From Streptomyces sp. NBC_00582 (GTDB taxonomy: Bacteria > Actinomycetota > Actinomycetes > Streptomycetales > Streptomycetaceae), in contig NZ_CP107772.1 in the NCBI RefSeq assembly GCF_036345155.1, positions 1,798,001 through 1,862,000 on the forward strand: a stretch of DNA of 64,000 nt, read 5' to 3'. Below, in pieces: positions 11,768 to 20,223 of the stretch. Within the stretch, counting starts at the first letter, position 1, and each line of letters opens with the position of its first letter. Below the pieces are notes generated by a model that was given only the letters and a program-made list of their open reading frames with translations, made no database searches and was not told the DNA's origin. A program made the translations under genes and the position numbers.

Positions 11768-12562
11768 ATGACCCCTGCCGCACCCTCCTTCGCGCTCCTG
11801 CCCGGAGCCGCCGCCTCGCCGGTGATCCTGCATGTGCCGCACTCGGCGCGGGAGATACCGGCCGGCGTGCGGGCCGGCATCGTGCTGGACGACGGGGCGC
11901 TGGAGCGGGAACTGGACCACATCACCGACGCGTACACCGCCCGGATCGCCGAGGAGGCCGCCCGGCTGGCCGGCGCCACGCCCTGGCGGTTCGTCAACCG
12001 GCTGTCGCGGCTGGTGGTGGACCCGGAGCGGTTCCCGGACGAGCGGGAGGAGATGCGGGCCGTCGGGATGGGGGCCGTCTACACCCGGACCACGCGGGGG
12101 GAGGTGCTGCGGGGGGACGGCCTCGATCCGGAACCGCTGGTCGAGCGGTACTTCCGGCCGTACGCCGCCGCCATGACCGAGGCCGTGCGGGAGCGGCTCG
12201 CGGCGGTCGGCCGGGCCGTCGTCGTCGACGTGCACTCCTATCCGACCGAGCGGCTGCCCTACGAACTGCACGGCGAGGGGCCCCGGCCGCCGGTCTGTCT
12301 GGGCACCGACGCGTTCCACACCCCGCCGGAGCTGCTCGCCGCCGCGCGAGCCGCGTTCGCGGAGATCGGGGAGACGGGTCTGGACAGCCCGTTCGCGGGG
12401 ACGTACGTGCCCCTGGAGTTCCACGGGCGGGAGCCGGCGGTGTCCGCGCTGATGGTGGAGATCCGGCGGGACACCTACATGAGCGAGCCGGGCGGGCCGG
12501 CCGGGGCGGGACTGCCCCGGCTGGCCTCGGCCCTCGCGGCCCTGGTGGACGCCGTGTCCTGA
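11768..12562 (+). CDS. N-formylglutamate amidohydrolase family protein
   Basis: A 264-residue protein of the N-formylglutamate amidohydrolase (HutG/FGase) family, a zinc-dependent hydrolase fold related to carboxypeptidases. Matching stretches are ILHVPHSAREIP near the N-terminus, FVNRLSRLVVDPERFPDE and VVDVHSYPTERLPYEL, with His and Glu residues suited to metal binding. Its classical reaction frees glutamate and formate in histidine breakdown, but no other hut gene is nearby and the true substrate is open. The ATG at 11768 has GGGAG seven bases upstream. It converges on the sigma-factor partner gene. Confidence 0.9.
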   Translation: MTPAAPSFALLPGAAASPVILHVPHSAREIPAGVRAGIVLDDGALERELDHITDAYTARIAEEAARLAGATPWRFVNRLSRLVVDPERFPDEREEMRAVGMGAVYTRTTRGEVLRGDGLDPEPLVERYFRPYAAAMTEAVRERLAAVGRAVVVDVHSYPTERLPYELHGEGPRPPVCLGTDAFHTPPELLAAARAAFAEIGETGLDSPFAGTYVPLEFHGREPAVSALMVEIRRDTYMSEPGGPAGAGLPRLASALAALVDAVS

Positions 12563-12611
12563 GGGCCGCCGTGTGCGCGGATCCGCGGGTGTCCTGAGCG
12601 GCCGCTCGCGG

Positions 12612-13130
12612 TCAGGCGCGCATCCACTCGGTGACGACCACCTCGCCGCCGGTCCGCAGCCGCAGGGCGAACGGGCCGGTGGGCGGGGTGGCGCAGGAGA
12701 AGCGGCCCAGGGCGTCGGCGGTCAGCGCGGCGCCCGCGCGCGGGCCGTGCAGCACCTCGACCGAGGCGGACTGCGGCGGCATCAGCTGCCCCAGCAGCCC
12801 CTCCTCGGACACCTCCACGTCGACCGTCAGGTCCCCGGAGTGGAAGGTCAGCATCCGCGGCACGTCCTCGGCTCCCCTGACGGGGATCGCGTCGGTCAGC
12901 GAGTCGAAGGTGAGCTCCGCGATACGGGCGTCGAGGTCGTGCAGCGCGTACGCCTCGACGGCGATCCGGCACAGGTCCGGCGGGACGGGGTCCAGGATCG
13001 CGGCGGCCTGCCGGAGTTCCTCCTCGAGGCTCGCGAGGTCGAACTCGTCGTCGTAGCACTCGTCGTCGAGCCCGTCGTCGAACGGGCCGCCCGCGCCGTT
13101 CCCGTCGTGGTGGTCGCTCATGCCGTTCAC
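12612..13130 (-). CDS. Small acidic protein overlapping a sigma-factor gene (possible sigma partner)
   Basis: A 172-residue protein. The first ~35 residues are very acidic (FDDGLDDECYDDEFDLASLE). A helical segment follows (LRQAAAILDPVPPDLCRIAVEAYALHDLDARIAEL), then a beta-rich C-terminal half ending VVVTEWMRA. No known domain is recognised. The GTG start is chosen because it overlaps the sigma-factor stop as GTGA and has GGGGAG just upstream; a Met three codons later is the alternative. Tight overlap with the sigma gene suggests a stoichiometric partner, perhaps an anti-sigma or adaptor, but no zinc anti-sigma motif is seen. Confidence 0.75.
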   Translation of the reverse strand: MNGMSDHHDGNGAGGPFDDGLDDECYDDEFDLASLEEELRQAAAILDPVPPDLCRIAVEAYALHDLDARIAELTFDSLTDAIPVRGAEDVPRMLTFHSGDLTVDVEVSEEGLLGQLMPPQSASVEVLHGPRAGAALTADALGRFSCATPPTGPFALRLRTGGEVVVTEWMRA

Positions 13131-13702
13131 AGCGCTCCCCGTGCGTCGAGTCGGGCCCGCAGGCGGCGCAGACACCGCTGGCGCATCGGTCCGATGCTGC
13201 CGACGGCGATGCCGAGTGCGGTCGACACCTCCTGGTAGCTGGGCGGCGGCGAGGCGATCAGCACCCGCAGGAGCTGTCGGCAGCGGTCGCCGAGCGCCTC
13301 CAGTTCCTGCCACAGGAAGCGGACGCGCTCGCTCTGCGCGGCCGCCTCCTCCGAGTCGAGCACCGACTGCTCGGGCGTCGGCTCGTCGCTGGCGCGGTCG
13401 AGCAGTTGGGGGTCGTCGGTCGGCGTCAGCCGCCTTAAGCTCTTGAGCACCTTCAGGCACTCGTTGCGCGCGGTGCTCGCGAGCCATGAGCCCGCCTTGT
13501 CCGGTTCGCGGATCCGGCCGAGATGCTGGGCGAAGCGGAACCAGACGGTCTGGTAGACCTCGTGTCCGTCGGCCTCGGAGAGCCGGTGTGCGCGCACGAC
13601 CGACCACACCAGCGGGCTCAGCCCTTCCACGAGCGCCTTCCAGGCCGCCGTTTCACCGTCGACGGCCGACTGGACGAGCGCGCCGACATCTGTACGGTCC
13701 AC
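13127..13702 (-). CDS. Sigma-70 family RNA polymerase sigma factor (ECF-type), TTA-containing
   Basis: A 191-residue sigma factor with region 2 (WKALVEGLSPLVWSVVRAHRLSEADGHEVYQTVWFRFAQHL) and region 4 (LIASPPPSYQEVSTALGIAVGSIGPMRQRCLRRLRARL) joined by an acidic linker. It should direct RNA polymerase to a small set of promoters. The GTG at 13702 (VDRTDVGALVQ) is preceded by a G-rich ribosome site; the frame is open further upstream. A TTA leucine codon (complement of 13436-13438, in KSLRRL) makes translation dependent on the bldA tRNA and so on developmental timing. It lies 82 bp downstream of the subtilisin gene on the same strand and overlaps the small partner gene. Confidence 0.92.
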   Translation of the reverse strand: MDRTDVGALVQSAVDGETAAWKALVEGLSPLVWSVVRAHRLSEADGHEVYQTVWFRFAQHLGRIREPDKAGSWLASTARNECLKVLKSLRRLTPTDDPQLLDRASDEPTPEQSVLDSEEAAAQSERVRFLWQELEALGDRCRQLLRVLIASPPPSYQEVSTALGIAVGSIGPMRQRCLRRLRARLDARGAL

Positions 13703-13784
13703 GGCCCCACCCCTCGTGTACGGCCTGTCATCGTACGCCGTGACGGGGGCCCTCTCGGACCGCATGACGCTCCGTGCGGCCCGC

Positions 13785-15197
13785 TCAGGACGGGCCGACC
13801 GGGGCCGGACGCCAGCCGGCCGGGCGCAGCGCCGGGACGTGCGCCCCGCGCACCTCGGCGAACTCGGTGTTGCCTTCGAGCAGTTGACGGGCGGCGGCAC
13901 GGGGATCGGTCTCCTTGTTCGCGGTCATGTGGGCGGCGACGAGCCCGGCCACCAGGGGGGTGGCGAAAGAGGTCCCGCTCCAGGCGGCGAACCCCTCGAA
14001 CATCACCTGGTCCGGCTTGCCCGAGCCGTCGCTCAGCACGCCGGTGTGGCGCGGGGAGCGGCAGGTGCAGGCGTAGCCGAAGCCGTAGCGGCAGGCGTCG
14101 TAGGTGGAGTGCTGGTAGACGTACGGGACGGGCGTGTCGAAGCCGGTGAGGGCGCCGGTGAGGCGCTCGCCGGGGGCGTAGACCCGGACCCAGGGGCCGT
14201 GATTGCTGAAGCAGGCGCCGAACGCGCCGTCGGCGCGCAGCGCGCCGACCGACAGGACGGCGTCGGCGTACTCGGGCAGGGTGGCGTAGGCGGCGGGCCA
14301 GAAAGGGGTGGCGCTGGCGTTGTTGCCGGCGGCCGCGACCAGCAGGGTGCGCTGTTCGCGCAGGGCCCGAAGGAACGCGTCGAGGCCGAGGAGGCCGTCG
14401 AGGCGGCCGTTGGAGGTGCCCGCGGAGAGGCTGAGGATGTCCGGCCAGCCGCCCTGCTCCACGGCGTCGAAGAGCTTCTCGCCGAACTCGTCCTCCAGGA
14501 TGGCGCCGCAGTCGTTGAGCGTGCCCCGCACGGTCACGTCGGTGTTGGGTGCGACGGCCGCGACCAGTCCGGCGATGAACGTGCCGTGGCCGACGTACTG
14601 CTGCAGGACGCCGTCCTGGTCGGTCTCCTGGATCTGGAGGTCGCCGTCGGTGTGGGCGAGCGGCGGGTAGGAGCGGTAGTCGTGCATCAGGCCGGTGTCG
14701 ATCACGAGGACGCCGACGGCGGTGTCCGGGTCGTGGTCCCCCTCGGCCGGGGCGGGGTTGGGCTGCTGGGTGCGCGGCGCGGGCACGGGTTCGTCGCCGG
14801 GGCAGGCGTTGACGGCGATCGACACCACGTGGTTGCGGCTGACGAGCCGGCGTCCGGTGCGGCCCTCCGCCGTGCGCAGGGCGCGCAGGGCGCCGGCGAC
14901 GGCGTGGTCGGCGGTGCGGTCGCCGTGGCCGGGGTCGCCGACCTGGATACGGGTGATGCCGGAGCGGTTGGCGCGGGGTCCGGCCCTTCGGACGTGGTCG
15001 GCGGTCAGGCCCTCGGCCTCGGTGAAGTGGGTGCGGACGGTGTCCTCGACGACCTGCGCCTCCTCGCCGTCACGGGCGAGGACGACACCCTTCTCGTAGA
15101 TGAACTCGGCGGAGTCGTCCGGCCCCATCGCGAGCGGTACGCCCGGCAGCGCGCGCTGGATCTGGTCGAACTGTTCGTGGAATCGCCGTGGTGCCAT
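13785..15197 (-). CDS. S8 (subtilisin) family serine protease without signal peptide
   Basis: A 470-residue protein. The catalytic triad is complete: Asp167 (VLVIDTGL), His204 (YVGHGTFIAG) and Ser410 (WSGTSFATPLVAG), with oxyanion Asn292 (AAAGNN). The first ~160 residues form an extra domain (MAPRRFHEQFDQIQRALPG onward) and there is no export signal, so it should act inside the cell, unlike most Streptomyces subtilisins. A Cys-containing insert (about 369-379) precedes the serine. The ATG has GGGGAGGA upstream. It lies divergent from the CHAT gene and upstream of the sigma factor. The arrangement suggests a proteolytic signalling role rather than nutrition, which is inference. Confidence 0.93.
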   Translation of the reverse strand: MAPRRFHEQFDQIQRALPGVPLAMGPDDSAEFIYEKGVVLARDGEEAQVVEDTVRTHFTEAEGLTADHVRRAGPRANRSGITRIQVGDPGHGDRTADHAVAGALRALRTAEGRTGRRLVSRNHVVSIAVNACPGDEPVPAPRTQQPNPAPAEGDHDPDTAVGVLVIDTGLMHDYRSYPPLAHTDGDLQIQETDQDGVLQQYVGHGTFIAGLVAAVAPNTDVTVRGTLNDCGAILEDEFGEKLFDAVEQGGWPDILSLSAGTSNGRLDGLLGLDAFLRALREQRTLLVAAAGNNASATPFWPAAYATLPEYADAVLSVGALRADGAFGACFSNHGPWVRVYAPGERLTGALTGFDTPVPYVYQHSTYDACRYGFGYACTCRSPRHTGVLSDGSGKPDQVMFEGFAAWSGTSFATPLVAGLVAAHMTANKETDPRAAARQLLEGNTEFAEVRGAHVPALRPAGWRPAPVGPS

Positions 15198-15410
15198 GCC
15201 GTGTCCTCCCCCTGGCCGATGTGTCGTCAGTCAGATCCGCGAGGCGGTCCGCTGATACAGGTGGTGCGACGGTGGGAGCGGTGGTGCGGTTGCGCAGGAC
15301 GGGGGTGAACTTGTGTACGCACGCCCCCTGTTTCGCGTCCCCTTGCCCTGATGCCCTCTCGATACCGGCCGATACGGCTCCGAACTGGTGTGGCGTGCCG
15401 TGCGGAGCAC

Positions 15411-15426
15411 TACCATCCGTGGAGTG
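15411..15426 (+). promoter_or_regulatory. Possible leaderless promoter of the CHAT gene
   Basis: TACCAT lies exactly seven bases before the GTG start at 15424, the spacing expected for a -10 box of a leaderless transcript. There is no Shine-Dalgarno sequence before the start. The -35 region is weak. Confidence 0.35.
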
Positions 15427-18027
15427 ACAGCGGGAAACGACCCGGTTCTCGAACTGCTGCCGATGGTGTTCGCCGCCCCCAACGACGCGTTGGCGCGGGC
15501 GGAAGGAGTGCTCGCCGCCGATCCGACGACCCTGCACGCCTCGGTCGGCCATCAGGTGATCGGGATCTGGCAGCGCGACTGGGGCGACATGCGGCTCGCC
15601 CTGGACCATCTGCGGCGCGCCCGCGACCTGGCGGCGCGCGCGGACTGCCCGGAGCGCGAGGCGGACGTGCTGGCGACGCTCGGCGTGGCGCTGGTGCACG
15701 CGGGCCGCACCCGGCAGGGCCTGACCGCGTTCGAGCGGGGGATCGCGCGCGGCACCGGCCACACGCGTGCGCGGGTGCTGTACCGGCGGGCGTACTCGTG
15801 GTGGGTGCTCGGGCACCACCGTGAGGCCCTGGAGGACGTACGGCGGGCGATTCCCGTACTGCGGCAGGCGGACGACGTCATCTGGACCGCGCGCGCCCTG
15901 ACGCTGCGCGCCACCGTGCATCTCGCGCTCGGGGCGGTGGAGCGGGCGGAGGCGGACTTCACGGCCGCCGAGGCGCTGTGGGACACCACCGGCCAGGAGC
16001 ACGACAAGGCGGACGCGGTGGAGAGCCGGGGCCTGGCCGCGTTCCGCTCGGGGGACGTGCCGGCGGCGCTGCGGCTCCTCGACGAGGCCGAGGAGCGGTA
16101 CGCCAAGCTCGGCACACCCACGTTCATGCTCAACATCCGGCGCTGCGAGGTGCTGATGGCGGCCGGGCTGGCACCGGAGGCGCTGGCCGAGGCGGACGCG
16201 GCCACAGCGGTCCTGGACGGCATCGGCGGCCAGTCCACCCGCAAGGCGGAACTGCTGCTGGTCGCCGCGAAGGCAGCCCGGCTGGCGGGCGACGCGGGCA
16301 CGGCGATCGCGCGAGCGGCGGTGGCCGTGCGGCTCTTCGCCGGGCAGCGGCGCACCTGGTGGGAGGCGCACGCCCAACTGGTGCTGATCGACGCGCGGAT
16401 GGCCGCCGGGCGCGGTTCGGGACGGCTGGTCGCCGACGCGGTCAGGGTGGCCGAGCGGCTGTCCTCCTTCGGGGCGCCGGCCGCGCCGGAGGCCTGGCTG
16501 CTGGCGGGCCGGATCGCGCTCGGTCTGGACTGGACGGCGGACGCCGAGCGGTATCTGGAGATCGCCGCGCGCAGCCGGCGCAGCGGGCCCCCGCTGGCGC
16601 GGATGACGGGCTGGGCGGCACAGGCGCTGTGGGCCCGGGCCACCGGGTCGGACCGGGGTGTGCTGGAGGCCTGCCGACGCGGCCTCGCCGTCCTAGACGA
16701 CCACCGTACGACGCTGGGCGCCTCGGAGCTGCGGGCCCGGGCCACCGCGCAGGGCGCCGAACTGGCCGCCCTGGCCCAGCAGGTGAGTCTGAAGCGGGGC
16801 GGGCCTCGGCGACTGCTGGAGTGGAGCGAGCGCTGGCGCGCCACGGCCCTGTCCACCCCGCCCACCCGGCCGCCCGCCGACCCGGCGCTGCTGAGCGGGC
16901 TGACGGCGTTCCGGGTGATCGCGGCGCGCGCGGAGGAGGCCCGGATGGACGGGCGTCCGGTGCCGACCCTGGAGCGGGAACAGCGCCGGCTGGAGCGGGA
17001 GATCCGCTCCCGCACCCTGCACATCCGCGGTCACGCGCCGGGGTACGGCGGCCGCTTCGAGGCGGGCCGGCTCCTCGACCGGCTGGGCGAGGGACGGCTC
17101 GTCGAACTCGCCGTCCTGGACGGGCGGGTGCAGGTGCTGCTGTGCGGCGGGGGGCGGGTGAGACGGTTCGCCGGCGGGCTGCTGGCCGAGGCGGAGCGCG
17201 AGGCCGAGTTCGTGCAGTCGGCGCTGCGCCGGCTCGCCCACCCCGGTGGGGAGGCGCGGCTGCCGCTGGCGGAGACGGCGGGGCGGCGGCTGGAGGAACT
17301 GCTGCTGGGTGAGGCCGCCGGGCGGCTGGGCGCGGGGCCCGTGGTGGTCGTGCCGCCGGCCCGGCTGCACCGGGTTCCGTGGGCGCTGCTGCCGTCGCTG
17401 CGCGAGCGGGTGGTCAGTGTCTCGCCCTCGGCGAACGCCTGGCTGCGGGCCGGGGAGACCGAGCCGCCGCCGGGCGGACGGCAGGTCCTGGTACGGGGGC
17501 CGGGGTTGGCGACCGGCGGCGCCGAGGTGCCGGAGGTGGCCGGGCGGTACGGCAGAGCCACGGTGCTGGAGCAGGCCGACGCGCACGGGAACCGGGTGCT
17601 GCGGGAACTGGACGGGGCCGCGCTGGCGCACATCGCGGCGCACGGCACCTTCCGCGCCGACAGCCCGATGTTCTCGGCGCTGCGGATGGCCGACGGCCCG
17701 CTGATCGTCCACGACTTCGAGCGGCTGGCCCGCAGCCCGTACCGGATCATCCTCTCCAGCTGCGACACCGCCCGGCTCGCCTCGGTCGGCGCCGACGAAC
17801 TCCTCGGTCTGGTCACGGCGTTGCTGCCGCTGGGCACGGCCGGTGTGGTGGCGAGCAGCGCGCCCGTGAACGACGCGGCGGTCGTGCCGCTGATGCTGGC
17901 CCTGCACAAGGGTCTCGCCGACGGCGCCGGCCTGGCGGAGGCGCTGCGCGACGCCCGGGCCGCGCTGCCCGGGGACGCGCTGCACCAGGCGACGGGGTGG
18001 GCGTTCACGGCGTTCGGCGCGGCGTGA
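15424..18027 (+). CDS. TPR-CHAT domain protein (caspase-like protease)
   Basis: An 867-residue protein. Residues ~1-480 are helical, TPR-like repeats (for example VLATLGVALVHAGRTRQGLT and RAYSWWVLGHHREALEDVRR). After a charged linker comes a C-terminal CHAT domain (about 570-865) of the caspase/separase clan, with catalytic His about 740 (AHIAAHGTF) and Cys about 780 (ILSSCDTARL), 40 residues apart as in active family members. The protein is cytoplasmic. TPR-CHAT proteins act as regulated proteases, some in immunity or cell death; targets cannot be read here. It is divergent from the S8 protease-sigma-partner operon, which makes a linked cascade plausible. The start is GTG without a ribosome site. 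Confidence 0.92.
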   Translation: MTAGNDPVLELLPMVFAAPNDALARAEGVLAADPTTLHASVGHQVIGIWQRDWGDMRLALDHLRRARDLAARADCPEREADVLATLGVALVHAGRTRQGLTAFERGIARGTGHTRARVLYRRAYSWWVLGHHREALEDVRRAIPVLRQADDVIWTARALTLRATVHLALGAVERAEADFTAAEALWDTTGQEHDKADAVESRGLAAFRSGDVPAALRLLDEAEERYAKLGTPTFMLNIRRCEVLMAAGLAPEALAEADAATAVLDGIGGQSTRKAELLLVAAKAARLAGDAGTAIARAAVAVRLFAGQRRTWWEAHAQLVLIDARMAAGRGSGRLVADAVRVAERLSSFGAPAAPEAWLLAGRIALGLDWTADAERYLEIAARSRRSGPPLARMTGWAAQALWARATGSDRGVLEACRRGLAVLDDHRTTLGASELRARATAQGAELAALAQQVSLKRGGPRRLLEWSERWRATALSTPPTRPPADPALLSGLTAFRVIAARAEEARMDGRPVPTLEREQRRLEREIRSRTLHIRGHAPGYGGRFEAGRLLDRLGEGRLVELAVLDGRVQVLLCGGGRVRRFAGGLLAEAEREAEFVQSALRRLAHPGGEARLPLAETAGRRLEELLLGEAAGRLGAGPVVVVPPARLHRVPWALLPSLRERVVSVSPSANAWLRAGETEPPPGGRQVLVRGPGLATGGAEVPEVAGRYGRATVLEQADAHGNRVLRELDGAALAHIAAHGTFRADSPMFSALRMADGPLIVHDFERLARSPYRIILSSCDTARLASVGADELLGLVTALLPLGTAGVVASSAPVNDAAVVPLMLALHKGLADGAGLAEALRDARAALPGDALHQATGWAFTAFGAA

Positions 18028-18031
18028 ACGC

Positions 18032-18203
18032 CCTAGGGGGTGTTTCGAAAGTCCCGCACAGCACCCGCGGCGCCCGGCACGTACTCGCGCCGCACCGGCC
18101 GAAACCCCAAGTACGTCCAGTACGAGGGCTTTCGTCCGGCACGTCGAGAGCACGCACCGGACACCGCGGGCACCGCACAGGACTTTCGAAACACCCCCCT
18201 AGG
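18032..18203. repeat. 172-bp palindromic element with 24-bp inverted ends (MITE-like or long hairpin)
   Basis: The ends are inverted copies: CCTAGGGGG-TGTTTCGAAAG at the left and its complement at the right, 23 of 24 bp with one extra G. The interior is also self-complementary (CACCCGCGG / CCGCGGGCAC; CCGAAACCCCAAGTAC / GTACGAGGGCTTTCG with mismatches), so the whole element can fold into one long hairpin. It fills the gap between the CHAT gene and the LuxR gene and supplies the TAG stop of the latter (18199-18201). Similar units recur between genes in Streptomyces as far as I recall. Confidence 0.8.
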
Positions 18204-20127
18204 CGGGTTGGTCCATCAGCCAGGGCAGCGCCGCGCGGTCGCCCGCGCCGAGGCGGGTGTACGCGCCGTAGAGGTGGTTGCCGACCGTGCGGACGGACAG
18301 GGTGAGGCGCTCGGCGATCTGCCGGTTGCTCAGGCCCGCGGCGGCGAGGGTGACGATCTGCCGTTGGCGGGCGGTGAGTTCACCGAGCGCCAGGCCGGAC
18401 AGGGCCGGGGTGCGGGCCCCTTGGCAGCGGCGGGCGAGGGCGACGGCCCGGGTGCGGGCGGTGCGGGCGGCCGTGGGGTCGCGGTGGACCCGTACGGCCT
18501 GGGCGTACGCCTCCGCCGCGAACAGCAGGAACCCGCGCCCCGCCAGCTCCTCGGCGACCCGGTCCAGCGCGGGGCCGTCGGCGTCGGCGAGCGCCCTGGC
18601 ATGGCGAGCGAAGACACTCCCGTCCGGGAGCAGCCCGAGGGCACGCTCGGGGGCACCGAGGCGCACGGCGTCGTAGACCTCACCGTTGCCGACGGGCTCG
18701 ACCTCACCCAACTCCACTGCGGCGAGACGTAGTTCGCGCCGACAGGCCGACTCCGCGACCGCACGGTCGCCCGGGCGGCGATCGGCGGCGGGAGGGCGGT
18801 CGATGGCGGGAGGAGCACCGTGGCCCGCTGCGCCGCGGTCGCGGTGGGGGACAGTGCCCGTCACGCCGCCGTCGCGGAGCGGGGCCGTGCCCGTCACGCC
18901 GCCGTCGCGGAGCGGGGCCGTGCCCGTCACGCCGCCCTCGGCCCAACGGCCGTTGGCCGACGTCGGGTTCGTCAGGCCCTGGCTTGCCCAGGCCGCGGCC
19001 TCGCGGGGGGCTCCGCGCAGGCGGGCGTGGCGGGCGCGGACGGCGGCGTAGGCGGGTGGGACGGGTTGTCCCTCGGCGACCAGCCACTCCCCCACCGGGG
19101 CCGTCCCGGCGCGGAGGTCGGCCCGGGCGATGTCCTCGGCCAGGGCGGCCGCCTCCGCGTCGAGGGCGTCCGTCAGCGGACGGCGGGTGGCGGTCAGCCG
19201 CCTCGCACGCAGACGGCCCGCGGCGGCGCGCAGGACGGGACCGTACAGCGGGTGCGCCAGACGGACGGTCGTGGGCTCGCCGTCGTCCGCCTCGATCAGG
19301 CCGTCCGCCTCCAGGCGTTCGAGGACGCGCAGATCGAGGGTGTCGGCGGGCAGGGACAGGGGTTCGGCGAAGGCGAGCCGGTCGAGGGTCTCGCGTTCGT
19401 CGGGGCAGGGGCGGGCGAGGACGGGGGCCGCGCGGTCGCGCAGGGTGGGGGTCAGCGGGATCCGGCCGCGCCACGCCCGCTCGCCGCTCCCGGGGAGGGG
19501 GGTGAGCAGGCCCTCGTCGCGTACGGCGGCCAGGAGGTCGCGCAGCAGGCGCAGATCGCCCCGGCACAGACGGTGCAGCCGGTCGACGGTGAGGGGGTCG
19601 AGGGGGCCGTCCGCGTCGGCCGCGAGCAGCGGGGCGGTGTCCTCGACGGGGAGGGGTTCGAGGCTCAGGCGGGGCAGCAGGTCACCGGTCCACAGCCGGG
19701 TGACGGCCGCCGGCGCGCCGGCGCCCTCGGTCACCACGACCAGCAGCCGGGTACGGCCCCGGACGGCCAGTTGGTGCAGCAGCGCGGCGGATGCGTCGTC
19801 GAGCAGATGGGCGTCGTCGACCAACAACAGCCGTACGGACGAGAGGAGTTGGACGGCCCGGTGCAGGGTGACGCCCTCGGGGAGCAGCGGGGCGAACGCG
19901 GCGAAGGCGGTGCCCCGGGTGCCGGGGGTGCCGGCCGCTCGGGCACAGTCGGTGCCGCGGACCGCCTCGGCCGCCAGCCGGGTGCGGCCGCAGCCCGCCG
20001 GACCCGTCAGCACGATCCCCGGCCGGCCCGCCGCCGACGAGCGGCGCACCAGCTCCAGTTCCTCCTCCCGTCCGGTGAACGGCCAGGGCGGTCGCGGGGT
20101 CCCGGTGGGCGTCTCGATCGTCGTCAC
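18199..20127 (-). CDS. LuxR-family regulator with N-terminal AAA-type ATPase
   Basis: A 642-residue regulator. An N-terminal P-loop module has Walker A GPAGCGRTRL (about residue 41) and a Walker-B-like RLLLVDDAHLL. A helical middle follows, and a C-terminal LuxR-type helix-turn-helix ([20 protein letters not shown], then IAERLTLSVRTVGNHLY) ends ten-odd residues before the stop. It resembles small LAL-type regulators. The GTG start has no ribosome site and may be leaderless. An 11-residue sequence (GVTGTAPLRDG) is repeated in tandem at about residues 395-425, encoded by a 33-bp DNA repeat. The stop codon lies in the palindromic element shared with the CHAT gene end. The target is unknown. Confidence 0.9.
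   Translation of the reverse strand: MTTIETPTGTPRPPWPFTGREEELELVRRSSAAGRPGIVLTGPAGCGRTRLAAEAVRGTDCARAAGTPGTRGTAFAAFAPLLPEGVTLHRAVQLLSSVRLLLVDDAHLLDDASAALLHQLAVRGRTRLLVVVTEGAGAPAAVTRLWTGDLLPRLSLEPLPVEDTAPLLAADADGPLDPLTVDRLHRLCRGDLRLLRDLLAAVRDEGLLTPLPGSGERAWRGRIPLTPTLRDRAAPVLARPCPDERETLDRLAFAEPLSLPADTLDLRVLERLEADGLIEADDGEPTTVRLAHPLYGPVLRAAAGRLRARRLTATRRPLTDALDAEAAALAEDIARADLRAGTAPVGEWLVAEGQPVPPAYAAVRARHARLRGAPREAAAWASQGLTNPTSANGRWAEGGVTGTAPLRDGGVTGTAPLRDGGVTGTVPHRDRGAAGHGAPPAIDRPPAADRRPGDRAVAESACRRELRLAAVELGEVEPVGNGEVYDAVRLGAPERALGLLPDGSVFARHARALADADGPALDRVAEELAGRGFLLFAAEAYAQAVRVHRDPTAARTARTRAVALARRCQGARTPALSGLALGELTARQRQIVTLAAAGLSNRQIAERLTLSVRTVGNHLYGAYTRLGAGDRAALPWLMDQPA
18854..18936. repeat. 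33-bp in-frame tandem repeat, 2.5 copies
   Basis: Two identical 33-bp units (18854-18886 and 18887-18919) are followed by the first 17 bp of a third. The unit is a multiple of three and encodes 11 residues on the minus strand within the LuxR-type regulator. Exact identity between copies indicates recent expansion. Confidence 0.95.
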
Positions 20128-20223
20128 GTCAGCAGGAGTCCGGATGCTCAGATCTGATACAGGGCGACTTGAGTAGCCCCCGACTCAGGCGCCCGGCCGG
20201 GGCGGCCCGGCACGCTGGTGGTC

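Noticed and set aside
18199..20127. CRISPR-like array at the 33-bp repeats
   Set aside because: The copies are contiguous, without spacers, and lie in frame within a coding sequence.
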